Below, in pieces: positions 33,200-41,359 of a stretch of 64,000 bases of DNA; positions within the stretch are counted from its first letter, which is position 1, and each line of letters begins with the position of its first letter. A program made the position numbers and the translations under genes. This DNA is from an uncultured Coriobacteriaceae bacterium (GTDB lineage Bacteria > Actinomycetota > Coriobacteriia > Coriobacteriales > Atopobiaceae): positions 30,498-94,497 of the forward strand of contig CADCHF010000020.1 of the NCBI GenBank assembly GCA_902801175.1. Direction: 5' to 3'. Under the pieces are notes generated by a model. It was given only the letters and a program-made list of their open reading frames with translations. It ran no database searches and was not told the DNA's origin.

Positions 33200-33225
33200 C
33201 CCCTGGCAGGGGGCAATCCCCCTTT
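33199..33225 (+). promoter_or_regulatory. Mutually exclusive hairpins of a putative metNIQ attenuator
   Basis: GCCCC (33199-33203) can pair with GGGGC (33210-33214), or GGGGG (33209-33213) can pair with CCCCC (33218-33222), which is followed by TTT. The two stems use the same G-run, so only one forms. The first begins on the last base of the leader stop codon, where a terminating ribosome would block it. The T-run is short, so the control could act on termination or on translation. Confidence 0.45.
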
Positions 33226-33256
33226 CCAACCCGTACAAATTGAGCGGAGCATCTAG

Positions 33257-33997
33257 GTGATTTCCCTCCAACACATCACGAAGATTTATGACGGCGGCGA
33301 GCACGCGCTCAGAGACGTCTCCATCGACATCCCCGACGGCGACATCTTTGGCATCATTGGCATCTCCGGCGCAGGCAAATCGACCCTCGTGCGCTGCGTA
33401 AACCTGCTTGAGCGACCCACCGAGGGCCGTGTAATTGTTGACGGTCAGGACGTGACCAACCTAAGCGGAGCAGAGCTGCGCAGCTATCGTAGGCGCGTTG
33501 CCATGATCTTTCAGGGCTTTGGTCTGCTCGCGCAAAAGACCGCGCTCGAAAACGTGTGCTTCCCGTTTTTGGCCAGCAACGGCAAGGTAACCGAGGCTGA
33601 CCGCGCCAAGGCAAAGGGGCTGCTCGCCCGTGTGGGCCTTGCCGACAAGGCGAGCTCCTACCCCTCGCAGCTCTCTGGTGGCCAGCAGCAGCGCGTGGCC
33701 ATTGCTCGCGCACTCGCCTGCGACCCCGAGTACATCCTGTGCGATGAGGCCACCTCGGCACTTGATCCCGCCAGCACCCAGCAGATTCTTGACCTCCTGC
33801 AGCAGATCAACCAAGAGACCGGCACTACGATCTTGGTGATCACTCACTCCATGGAAGTGGTCGAGCGCATCTGCAAGAACGTCACCGTTCTGGTAAAGGG
33901 CAAGGTCGTTGAGCAGGGTCCCGTTGAGCAGATCTTTGCCGATCCGCAGAACGAGACCACAAAGGCACTGCTCGGGAAGGGGAGCTGGAATGTCTAG
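33257..33997 (+). CDS. metN: Methionine ABC transporter ATP-binding protein (short form)
   Basis: 246 residues from GTG 33257 (GGAG 7 bases upstream). Walker A GISGAGKST, signature [15 protein letters not shown], Walker B YILCDEATSALDP, switch His in VITHSME. Best fit is MetN, because metI and metQ homologues follow directly. Classical MetN is about 340 residues with a C-terminal NIL (ACT-like) domain that senses methionine; that domain is missing here. It overlaps metI by 8 bases. Confidence 0.88.
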   Translation: MISLQHITKIYDGGEHALRDVSIDIPDGDIFGIIGISGAGKSTLVRCVNLLERPTEGRVIVDGQDVTNLSGAELRSYRRRVAMIFQGFGLLAQKTALENVCFPFLASNGKVTEADRAKAKGLLARVGLADKASSYPSQLSGGQQQRVAIARALACDPEYILCDEATSALDPASTQQILDLLQQINQETGTTILVITHSMEVVERICKNVTVLVKGKVVEQGPVEQIFADPQNETTKALLGKGSWNV

Positions 33998-34661
33998 TGC
34001 ACAGGACTTCCTGAGCAACTACGGCAAGTTGCTCCTTCAGGGAACCATCGACACGCTGTCCATGCTGTTTATCTCGACTGCCCTTGCCTACGCGCTTGGC
34101 ATCGTCATTGGCGTGGTGCTCTATGTGACGAGTCCGTCGGGCCTACGCCCCAAAGGCGTCTTCAATGCCGTGCTGGGCTGGATCGTCAACATGACCCGCT
34201 CAATTCCGTTCATCATTTTGCTCGTTGCCCTCATGCCGGCGACCCGCGCCCTGGTGCAAACCACCATTGGCGTTCGTGGCGTGGTACCTCCCCTGGTGGT
34301 TTCGGCCGCGCCCTTTGTTGCCCGCATGATCGAGCAGTCGCTTGCAGAGGTTCCGCGCGATTCCATTGAGGCGGCCGAAGCGTGCGGTGCCTCGGTTCCG
34401 CGCATCGTGTGGTCGGCCCTGCTGCCCGAGGCACTCCCCTCGATTGTGCGCGGCGTGTCAATCACTCTCATCAGCGTCTTGGGCTATACCGCCATTGCAG
34501 GTGCTGTTGGCGCAGGCGGCCTTGGCGACATTGCCATTCGTTATGGTTACTACCGCTATGAGGACGAGATCATGGTCGTCACGGTCCTTCTGCTGATCGT
34601 GCTGGTCCAGCTCATACAAAGCACCTGTGATTTCATCTCAAACCGCATCGACCACCGCTAG
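33990..34661 (+). CDS. metI: Methionine ABC transporter permease
   Basis: 223 residues from ATG 33990, inside the end of metN, so translation is coupled. Five or six TM helices and the EAA loop EAAEACGASVPRIVWSALLPEALPS typical of binding-protein-dependent permeases. NMTRSIPFIILLVALMP and GAVGAGGLGDIAIRYGYYR are characteristic of MetI. Forms the membrane channel with MetN. Confidence 0.93.
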   Translation: MSSAQDFLSNYGKLLLQGTIDTLSMLFISTALAYALGIVIGVVLYVTSPSGLRPKGVFNAVLGWIVNMTRSIPFIILLVALMPATRALVQTTIGVRGVVPPLVVSAAPFVARMIEQSLAEVPRDSIEAAEACGASVPRIVWSALLPEALPSIVRGVSITLISVLGYTAIAGAVGAGGLGDIAIRYGYYRYEDEIMVVTVLLLIVLVQLIQSTCDFISNRIDHR

Positions 34662-34719
34662 TCACACCCATCGCTTACTAAGGACAGAGGAAGTTCTTAG
34701 CCAACAGAAAGGGAAAGCC

Positions 34720-35565
34720 ATGATTACCCGTCGCTCTTTTGTCTCTGCCAGCCTGAGCCTTGCTGCCACCGCCACCCTTGCCGCATGCGGCGGCAACTCG
34801 TCCAGCGATGCGGCCAGCGATGACGCTGCCAGCTCTTCGGTACTGACCGTTGCCGCAACGCCCGAGCCCCATGCAAAGATCCTCAACGAGTTTGCCGCTC
34901 CCATCCTTGCCGAGCAGGGCATTGAGCTGCAGGTCACCGAGTTCACCGACTACGTGCAGCCCAACGAGGTGGTGTGGAACAACGAGATCGATGCCAACTA
35001 CTTCCAGCACATCAACTACCTGCGCGACTATAACGAGCAGAACAACGAGGAGCTCGTTGCCGTGGCCAAGGTCCACTACGAGCCGTTTGGCATCTATGCC
35101 GGCAAGTCCAGCGACCTCTCCAACATCCCCGACGGTGCTGAGATTGCCGTCCCCAACGACACCACCAACGAGGCCCGCGCCCTGCTGCTTTTGCAGGCAA
35201 ACGGCATCATCACCCTCTCTGACCCCGAGAACCTTGCCGCCACGCCCAATGACATCATTGAGAACCCGCACAACGTGACCATCCGCGAGATTGAGGCCGC
35301 CGCTACCCCGCGCGCCCTCGAGGACGTGGACTTTGCCGCAATCAACGGCAACTATGCCATTGAGGCGGGCCTCACCTCTGCCGACGCCCTGGTGCTCGAG
35401 GCTGCCGAGGGCATTGCCTTTGAGGAGTACGCCAACGTTATCGTTACCCGTCCCGAGCTCAAGGACGACACGCGTGTTCTGGCGCTGGTCGAGGCCCTGA
35501 GCACCGAGGAGTTCAAGACCTACCTCGAGGAGAACTACGGCGAGGACGTCCAGGCCGCCTTCTAG
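34720..35565 (+). CDS. metQ: MetQ-family substrate-binding lipoprotein
   Basis: 281 residues from ATG 34720. The signal has a twin-arginine-like MITRRSFVSASLS and lipobox LAAC, so it is a lipoprotein on the outer face of the membrane. The NlpA/MetQ fold is shown by VAATPEPHAKILNEFAAPIL, LQVTEFTDYVQPNEV, DANYFQHINYL, HYEPFGIYAGKS, AVPNDTTNEARALLLLQ and AINGNYAIEAGL. It captures methionine (or a related ligand) for MetNI. A strong terminator follows. Confidence 0.93.
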   Translation: MITRRSFVSASLSLAATATLAACGGNSSSDAASDDAASSSVLTVAATPEPHAKILNEFAAPILAEQGIELQVTEFTDYVQPNEVVWNNEIDANYFQHINYLRDYNEQNNEELVAVAKVHYEPFGIYAGKSSDLSNIPDGAEIAVPNDTTNEARALLLLQANGIITLSDPENLAATPNDIIENPHNVTIREIEAAATPRALEDVDFAAINGNYAIEAGLTSADALVLEAAEGIAFEEYANVIVTRPELKDDTRVLALVEALSTEEFKTYLEENYGEDVQAAF

Positions 35566-35587
35566 GCCAGGTTGCAAACGCATGACC

Positions 35588-35624
35588 AAGGGGAGGGTCC
35601 GCAGCCGCGGGCCCTCCCCTTTTC
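35588..35624 (+). terminator. metNIQ terminator
   Basis: AAGGGGAGGG pairs with CCCTCCCCTT and is followed by TTC; a 10-bp stem 22 bases after metQ. Confidence 0.85.
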
Positions 35625-35632
35625 TGTCGAGA

Positions 35633-35909
35633 GGCGTGTCATGGGGACGTAGGCTTTGAGGCACTCAGCCAAGTCGCCATGACAGACGGACCTTCGAGAG
35701 CGGCTGACGTCAGACCGGACGTGTCAAGGGGACGTATAATTTGACACACTCAGTCAAGCCGCTATGACAGACGGATCGTCGAGAGCGGCTGACGTCAGAC
35801 CGAACGAGTTTCCGAGTGTGTCAAATTATACGTCCCCTTGACACGTCCCTCAAGTGGGGCCAGCGCTTCGACTCGAAGGGTGTGTCTGGGGAATCCCCCA
35901 TGACACGCC
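35633..35909. mobile_element. MITE-like nested inverted-repeat element
   Basis: A 277-base non-coding unit. Outer 14-bp inverted repeats: GGCGTGTCATGGGG (35633-35646) and its complement (35896-35909). Inside lies a perfect 35-bp inverted repeat, 35717-35751 against 35814-35848, and the left part is an imperfect tandem duplication of about 84 bases (35636-35719 and 35720-35803, each with TGACAGACGGA and GAGAGCGGCTGACGTCAGAC). No ORF. The structure fits a miniature inverted-repeat transposable element with an internal duplication; target-site duplications are not obvious. Confidence 0.6.
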
Positions 35910-35927
35910 CACCTCGCAGGTTAAGTA

Positions 35928-35960
35928 GCGCGCCAGAAGGAGTAACCCCTTCTGGCGCGC
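35928..35960 (-). terminator. Hairpin after the HtrA gene
   Basis: GCGCGCCAGAAGG pairs exactly with CCTTCTGGCGCGC around a 7-base loop, 26 bases past the htrA stop on the minus strand. Confidence 0.75.
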
Positions 35961-35985
35961 CGATACGATCCATCCCTGCGAGATC

Positions 35986-37968
35986 CTACTCTCCGATCTC
36001 GTAGCTGCCACCGCGGTTGTCGAAGAGCCACTCAAAGATCTCGTCGAGCGAGACGTCGCCACTGTCATCCTGACCAGGACCTTCGGGCATGCCCTCCAGG
36101 CCATTGCCCTGCTCCTCCTGCTGCTGCTCGAGCTGCTCCTGCTGAAGCTTTTGGAGTTCGGCGTCATCGCTAAAGGTAACCTCGGCCTCCATCTTCTCGG
36201 ATCCGCGCATGAAGGTGATGGTCGTGGTCTCGCCAATCTTGTGGGAGCGCACAGCCAGGATCATGCCATCGGCCGAAGTGATCTCTTCGCCACCAAGGGC
36301 AATGATGATGTCACCCTCCTGGATACCAGCCGCCTCCGCAGGGCTGCCCTTAGCGACCTCGGCCACATAGGCTCCCTGGTTAACGGAGAGATGGTTCTCC
36401 TGAGCGTTCTGTGCGTTGACCGTCTGCATGGTAAGGCCAATGTAGGCATGGGTCACCTGCTCGCCGGAAATGATCTTGTTGGCGATGTCGACGGCATAGT
36501 TGCCCGGAATAGCAAAGCCAATACCCGCAAACGACTCGGTGTCACTGCTAAAGAGCGTGTTGATACCCACGAGCTGGCCCTGCGAATTGACCATTGCGCC
36601 ACCCGAGTTGCCAGGGTTAATTGAGGCGTCGGTCTGGATAAGGTTGGTGTAGAGCGTGTTGCCCGTGTAAGACGTCATCATTTGGTTGCGCGAAAGCGAG
36701 CTCACGATACCTGCAGACACCGATTGGTCGAGTCCAAACGGGCTGCCGATGGTCATGACCCACTCACCAACCACGAGAGCATCGGAGTCCCCCACTTCCA
36801 TGGGCGTTACGGTATCGCCGCCCAGTTCGGCATGTACCACGGCAAGGTCGGAGGAGGCGTCGGTGCCCACGATGGTAGCGTCGTAGCTCTTGCCGTTGAT
36901 GGTCACGGTCACCACATCGGCACCATCCACCACGTGGTAGTTAGTGATGATGTTGCCGTTGGTGTCAAGGATGACGCCAGAACCCAGGCCATAGCTATCA
37001 CCAGCGGTCACGTATACCGAGGCTACCGAAGGCAGGGCCTTTGCGGCAGCTGCCTGCGCAATCGTGGCGTCCTCGGTGTTGGCATCGATCTTAATGGTTT
37101 GGCCCGCCGAGGAGTCGGTCGTGTTTAGGGCTATCGTGTTTGTCTTGCCGCCAACACCCATGGCGCTGAGGGCAAGGGTGACGGCTGCCGCACTCACTGC
37201 ACCGCCAGCCAACCCAACCAAAAGCGACTTAAGGGTGCTGGCACCGCCCTTCTTTGTGGGCGGCACCGAGACGGCCCTCTCTTGCGCTACCGGCTCGGCC
37301 GCCGATCGAGCCGAGCGAGCGCCTTCCTGGCCCATAACGTCTTGCCTGTTGATATAGGGAATCTGCTGCCTCGCCGTAGGCTGCTGGTCTGCCTGCGGCT
37401 GTGCGTACTGCGAGCCGTAGGTACGCTGCGTGCTACCAAAAGCTGCCCCTGGCTGGGCGGGGTACTGCTGCGTGGGAGCCTGCTCGGCACCAGGCGCGAT
37501 CGGAGCAGTTTGCGTGAACCTCTGGTTAGCGCCAACACCACTTTGCACCTGAGGCGTCTGGTAAGGCTGCGACGCCTGCGGAATCTGCTGCGTTTGGGCG
37601 CTTGGCTGCGGTTGCGCATGCTGCGGTTGCGCGGGCTGGGCCTGCGCCGGCTGAGCCTGATAGGCCTGCTGCGCCGGGTGGCTCTGATAGACCTGCTGAA
37701 AATCCTGGCCCTCTTGCATCCTCTGCTGCTCGGCGTAGGCGGCATACGGATTTGTGGCGCGGGGAATATCGTGGGTCAGAGGCCGTCCCACATGCTGTTC
37801 GCTCGCAGCGGCTGGCGCCGGCTCCTGCGTACCCTCGGTGTCTTTCACCTGGCCCGTATCGTCAAGGCTGCGGATGGCGTCCTCGGCGTCGGCACGCTGG
37901 GTGGCGTCGAGCATAGAATCATCCTCTGGATTGACGTTGCTCATGAAATCGTCCATAGCTCCTGCCAT
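35986..37968 (-). CDS. htrA: HtrA/DegP-family serine protease with one PDZ domain
   Basis: 660 residues. A long Gln/Pro/Ala-rich cytoplasmic region (about 1-235) leads to one TM helix (LLVGLAGGAVSAAAVTLAL) and an external trypsin-like domain with the triad His (ITNYHVVDGAD), Asp (SSDLAVVHAE) and Ser (NPGNSGGAMVNSQG). A PDZ domain follows (HAYIGLTMQTV, AAGIQEGDIIIALGGEEI), then a Glu/Gln-rich acidic tail. It degrades or refolds damaged exported proteins. Start kept at ATG 37968 (AAGGA 5 bases before), though ATG 37956 is possible. The gene is next to a response regulator on the same strand. Confidence 0.93.
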   Translation of the reverse strand: MAGAMDDFMSNVNPEDDSMLDATQRADAEDAIRSLDDTGQVKDTEGTQEPAPAAASEQHVGRPLTHDIPRATNPYAAYAEQQRMQEGQDFQQVYQSHPAQQAYQAQPAQAQPAQPQHAQPQPSAQTQQIPQASQPYQTPQVQSGVGANQRFTQTAPIAPGAEQAPTQQYPAQPGAAFGSTQRTYGSQYAQPQADQQPTARQQIPYINRQDVMGQEGARSARSAAEPVAQERAVSVPPTKKGGASTLKSLLVGLAGGAVSAAAVTLALSAMGVGGKTNTIALNTTDSSAGQTIKIDANTEDATIAQAAAAKALPSVASVYVTAGDSYGLGSGVILDTNGNIITNYHVVDGADVVTVTINGKSYDATIVGTDASSDLAVVHAELGGDTVTPMEVGDSDALVVGEWVMTIGSPFGLDQSVSAGIVSSLSRNQMMTSYTGNTLYTNLIQTDASINPGNSGGAMVNSQGQLVGINTLFSSDTESFAGIGFAIPGNYAVDIANKIISGEQVTHAYIGLTMQTVNAQNAQENHLSVNQGAYVAEVAKGSPAEAAGIQEGDIIIALGGEEITSADGMILAVRSHKIGETTTITFMRGSEKMEAEVTFSDDAELQKLQQEQLEQQQEEQGNGLEGMPEGPGQDDSGDVSLDEIFEWLFDNRGGSYEIGE

Positions 37969-38174
37969 TCCTTTCCTTAAGCTCTTTCAAAAGTGACGTA
38001 CGGCGTCAATTTACCCTTATGGCATACCGCAGATTCGGCTATTGCCAATAACTCACGTAAGTGAAACAACTCTAAGCATAAGCTGAAAAGATCATCTGAT
38101 GGTTTCTTGGTAGCAAATAGGGCGCGCCGGAAAGACTCTCCGACGCGCCCCAGCGTTGCACTATAAACGCTACC

Positions 38175-38849
38175 CTACAGTTTAAACAGGTAGCCAACGC
38201 CACGCACGGTAACGATATGCGCCGCCACCTGCGGGCCAACCTTAGAACGCACGCGACGAATATGCACGTCAACAGTGCGAGTGCCACCACAGTACTCAAA
38301 GCCCCAAACACGGTGAAGCAGCGTCTCGCGAGAGTAGGCACGCGAGGGATGCGTCGCCAAGAACGAAAGCAGCGAGTACTCCATCAGGGTAAGGTCAACC
38401 GGGTTGCCGTCGATGTAGACCTGATAGGTAGCGAGGTTGATTGTCATGTTGTCGACCGTGACAATATCTGCCGAGGCGCTCTCCTCACCCGGCCACAGAA
38501 GCAGTGCGCAACGCACGGCAAACTCCGCCTTGCCCGCAGATGCCAAAACAAAGTCGTTGCGGCCCTGTGCAGGCATGTGTAGGCTCGAAAGCCTGTCTTC
38601 ATCCTGAATGAACAGAGTGGGAATAAAGCCGTTGTCGGCCACATAGGAGTCGACTGCGTTGAGCGTGTCTTGCTCGAGGCCATCAAGGTCAAGTATGACA
38701 AGATCGAAATCTTGACCAGTCGAGATGGCCTGCTGGAAGGTCTGTGGCGTTGCGGGCAAAATGGAGGCATCCAGAGCATGCTTGAGCTCACCCATGCGCT
38801 CATAAAAACGCGATGTGCGGGCGATAAGCAGGATGTTCTTATGATGCAT
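38175..38849 (-). CDS. Orphan OmpR/GlnR-like response regulator with degenerate receiver
   Basis: 224 residues. The C-terminal winged helix is canonical (LTLMEYSLLSFLATHPSRAY, WGFEYCGGTRTVDVHIRRVR, VTVRGVGYLF). The N-terminal receiver keeps one Asp in LVILDLDGLEQD but has no acidic pair after strand 1 (LLIARTSRFYE), so normal phosphorylation is doubtful. This combination, with no kinase nearby, is the hallmark of actinobacterial GlnR nitrogen regulators. An amino-acid transporter and a GlnA homologue lie 140 bases to 6 kb away, so a nitrogen role is plausible but inferred. AAGGAG precedes the ATG. Confidence 0.8.
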   Translation of the reverse strand: MHHKNILLIARTSRFYERMGELKHALDASILPATPQTFQQAISTGQDFDLVILDLDGLEQDTLNAVDSYVADNGFIPTLFIQDEDRLSSLHMPAQGRNDFVLASAGKAEFAVRCALLLWPGEESASADIVTVDNMTINLATYQVYIDGNPVDLTLMEYSLLSFLATHPSRAYSRETLLHRVWGFEYCGGTRTVDVHIRRVRSKVGPQVAAHIVTVRGVGYLFKL

Positions 38850-38915
38850 CCGTCGCTCCTTGCCAACGAAATTCGTAGAGCTTACGCTCCATACAATTAA
38901 GTGAGATTAACACAA

Positions 38916-38956
38916 ACGAGTCCGGACTCGCATGAGTACACGAGTCCGGACTTGTT
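38916..38956 (-). terminator. Terminator of the amino-acid ABC operon
   Basis: Two copies of the palindrome CGAGTCCGGACT pair with each other around a 10-base loop; T-rich sequence follows on both strands (TTGTTTTTT on plus, TTTGTGTT on minus). It lies 35 bases after the ABC ATPase gene. Confidence 0.8.
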
Positions 38957-38990
38957 TTTTACATCAGATGTACGTAATGAGAGAACGGTC

Positions 38991-39872
38991 TCACTCAATC
39001 GATCCGAGGAACTGGGCGGTGCGCTCGTTCTGCGGATGGTCAAAGACATCCTCGGGCAGACCCTGCTCGACCACGACGCCGCCCTCCATGAACACCACGC
39101 GGTCGGCAACATCGCGGGCAAAGCCCATCTCGTGCGTCACCACGATCATCGTCATGTCGCCGTGCAGGGCAAGCTCCTTCATGACGTTAAGCACGTCACG
39201 CACGAGCTCGGGGTCAAGTGCCGAGGTGGGCTCGTCAAAGAGAAGCACCTTGGGATGCATGGCCACGGCACGCGCAATTGCCACACGCTGCTGCTGACCG
39301 CCCGAGAGCTGTGGCGGTTTGTAGTCAATGCGGTCGCCCAGGCCAACGGCCTCGAGCTGCTTGATGGCCTCGGCTCGAGCCTCTTCCTTGCTCTTCTTGA
39401 GCACCTTGGTCTGACCGATCATCACGTTTTCGAGTGCGGTGAGATGCGGGAAGAGGTTGAAGCTCTGGAAGACCATGCCCAGCTCGCGACGAATGAAGTT
39501 GACCTCCTTTGCGGGCTTGCCGGTGATCTCGTCGTCCTCAATGAGGATGTGACCCGCAGTGGGAGTCTCGAGAAGGTTGATGCAACGAAGCATCGTAGAC
39601 TTGCCGGAGCCGGACGGTCCAAGGACAACGACGATCTCGCCGTTCCAAACGTTGAGGTTGACGTCGCGAAGCACGATTGTCTCGCCGTCAAAGGTCTTGT
39701 TGAGGTGCTCAATGCGAACGACAGGGTGCTCGCCCTCAAAGAAGGCGTGCTTGGACAGCTTCTTGTCGTGCATGAAGGCAAGCTTTGCCGCCGCCTCGGC
39801 GTCCATTGCTGGCGGGACATCCACCTTGTGATGCCTGTGGTGATGATGCTGCTTGTTCTTAAGAAGGGCCAT
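38991..39872 (-). CDS. Polar amino-acid ABC transporter ATP-binding protein
   Basis: 293 residues, longer than the usual 240 because of an N-terminal extension of about 50 residues with a histidine tract ([10 protein letters not shown]). Walker [11 protein letters not shown]-loop FQSFNLFPH, signature [15 protein letters not shown], Walker [14 protein letters not shown], switch His VVTHEMG: the GlnQ/ArtP family. It starts 3 bases after the permease stop, with GGAGG inside the permease end. Works with the permease and the lipoproteins encoded upstream. The His-rich extension is atypical; metal binding is a guess. Confidence 0.92.
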   Translation of the reverse strand: MALLKNKQHHHHRHHKVDVPPAMDAEAAAKLAFMHDKKLSKHAFFEGEHPVVRIEHLNKTFDGETIVLRDVNLNVWNGEIVVVLGPSGSGKSTMLRCINLLETPTAGHILIEDDEITGKPAKEVNFIRRELGMVFQSFNLFPHLTALENVMIGQTKVLKKSKEEARAEAIKQLEAVGLGDRIDYKPPQLSGGQQQRVAIARAVAMHPKVLLFDEPTSALDPELVRDVLNVMKELALHGDMTMIVVTHEMGFARDVADRVVFMEGGVVVEQGLPEDVFDHPQNERTAQFLGSIE

Positions 39873-39874
39873 GG

Positions 39875-41281
39875 TTACACCTCCTGTGCGGTCGCAGGGC
39901 TAAGGGACGTCAGGGCAGAGCCCATCGTGGAGGCCTCGGGCTCGAGTGCCTCGGCATGGACTGCCGTGCCTGCCGCGGAGCTCTCGTCCTGCGAGTCGCC
40001 CTGTGCGGCAGCGGTCTTTGCCTTGGGACGATGCCCGCCGCCACGCTCGGCATGAGCCATGCGGTTCTCGACAATGGTGACCACCTTGATGAGCGGCAGC
40101 GTAACCACCAGGTAGAAGATGGCTGCGGCCACATACGGGGTCATGTTGCCCGAGACGGAGGTGAGGTTCTTGGAGAACATCATGAGCTCCATGACGCCCA
40201 CGCTCGAGAGCAGCGAGGTGTCCTTGTAGGAGGTGATAAAGTCGCTCGTGACCGTGGGGATGACACGGCGGACAGTCTGCGGCAGGATGATTGAGAACAT
40301 GGTCTGGAAGTAGCTCATGCCAAGGCTCGACGCCGCCTCGTACTGGCCTTGCGGGATGGACTGGATGCCCGCGCGGAAGATCTCGGCAAGGTAGGCAGAG
40401 GCGTTGATGGCAATGACGATCACGCCCAGCACGTTGTTGTCGATGTTGATGTTCATCATAGGCAGACCAAAGAACATGATGTAGATCTGCAAGAAGAGCG
40501 GGGTACCACGCAGGATGTTGATGTAGACGATGGCGATGCCACGAAGCAACGGGTGCTTCGAGATCTTCATCAGAGCAAAGATGAGGCCCAGGATGATGGC
40601 AAACGGGTAGGCGATCACCACGATCATGAGGCACAGAAGCCAGCCGGGCACAAGCGAGAAGAGCGCCGTGAGCATGAGCTGCGGCTTAAAGAACATGCCA
40701 AGGAACGGGTTGGAGTTCCAGGCCTCGACTGCAGGGCTGGCATCGAGTGCGGCAACCATCTGCTGAAGCGCCGTGTTTGCGATAGTCTTGATGGGCTTGG
40801 AGTCTGCCAGCTGCTGCTCGCCACTCTGGTTGACATAGGTACCCGAGACCACGATGTCGCCGCCCTCGCTGGGGAAGCGCATGCCCTCGACCTCAAGACG
40901 GAGCAGAAGACCCTCGGACACCGGCTCGGAGAAGTCAACGGTAAGCGTGTTGCCAGCCGCCGTTGCCTCGCCCTCGACGTTGGCGCGAGAAAGGCCCTCG
41001 AGCGCCGTGATCTTGGTCGACGCACCGTCAAACGAGCCGTTGCCGGGAAGGGTCAGCACGATCGAGCTGACCTGCTCCCCTCCCTCAACCGTGCCCTCCC
41101 ACGTCAGGCGCGTGTCGAGACCGCCGATGACGCCAGAGCCGCCCTTTTCGTTGGGACGAGCCGTTGCCTTGTTAGTCGTGAGCGCAAACGCGCCTGTGGG
41201 AAAGAGGAAGGTCAGGGCCAGCACCAGAGTGGTAACCAGCGCCGCGAACCTCGTCTTTCCGAGCCGCTTGTCGTGAGTCAT
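39875..41281 (-). CDS. Amino-acid ABC permease with N-terminal extracellular domain
   Basis: 468 residues from ATG 41281 (AGGGGAA upstream). It begins with a signal-like helix ([22 protein letters not shown]), followed by an external beta-rich domain of about 130 residues ([34 protein letters not shown]). The His/Glu/Gln-type permease starts near residue 180, with five TM helices, the [12 protein letters not shown] and [20 protein letters not shown] (EAA loop) motifs and [16 protein letters not shown]. The C-terminus is a disordered Ala/Glu-rich tail. A substrate-binding domain fused to a permease is known in GlnP, but this domain does not look like one. Confidence 0.88.
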   Translation of the reverse strand: MTHDKRLGKTRFAALVTTLVLALTFLFPTGAFALTTNKATARPNEKGGSGVIGGLDTRLTWEGTVEGGEQVSSIVLTLPGNGSFDGASTKITALEGLSRANVEGEATAAGNTLTVDFSEPVSEGLLLRLEVEGMRFPSEGGDIVVSGTYVNQSGEQQLADSKPIKTIANTALQQMVAALDASPAVEAWNSNPFLGMFFKPQLMLTALFSLVPGWLLCLMIVVIAYPFAIILGLIFALMKISKHPLLRGIAIVYINILRGTPLFLQIYIMFFGLPMMNINIDNNVLGVIVIAINASAYLAEIFRAGIQSIPQGQYEAASSLGMSYFQTMFSIILPQTVRRVIPTVTSDFITSYKDTSLLSSVGVMELMMFSKNLTSVSGNMTPYVAAAIFYLVVTLPLIKVVTIVENRMAHAERGGGHRPKAKTAAAQGDSQDESSAAGTAVHAEALEPEASTMGSALTSLSPATAQEV

Positions 41282-41359
41282 GTGTTCCCCTATAAGAAGC
41301 AGGTACCGCACAGCTGGCCATTTGCGGCAGGCTGTGCGGTCTTGATACGTGCGTGTTAC

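Noticed and set aside
33049..33243. 64-residue ORF across the metN leader
   Set aside because: It is in another frame from the Met-rich leader; composition is that of a shadow reading (Arg/Pro/Gly-rich).
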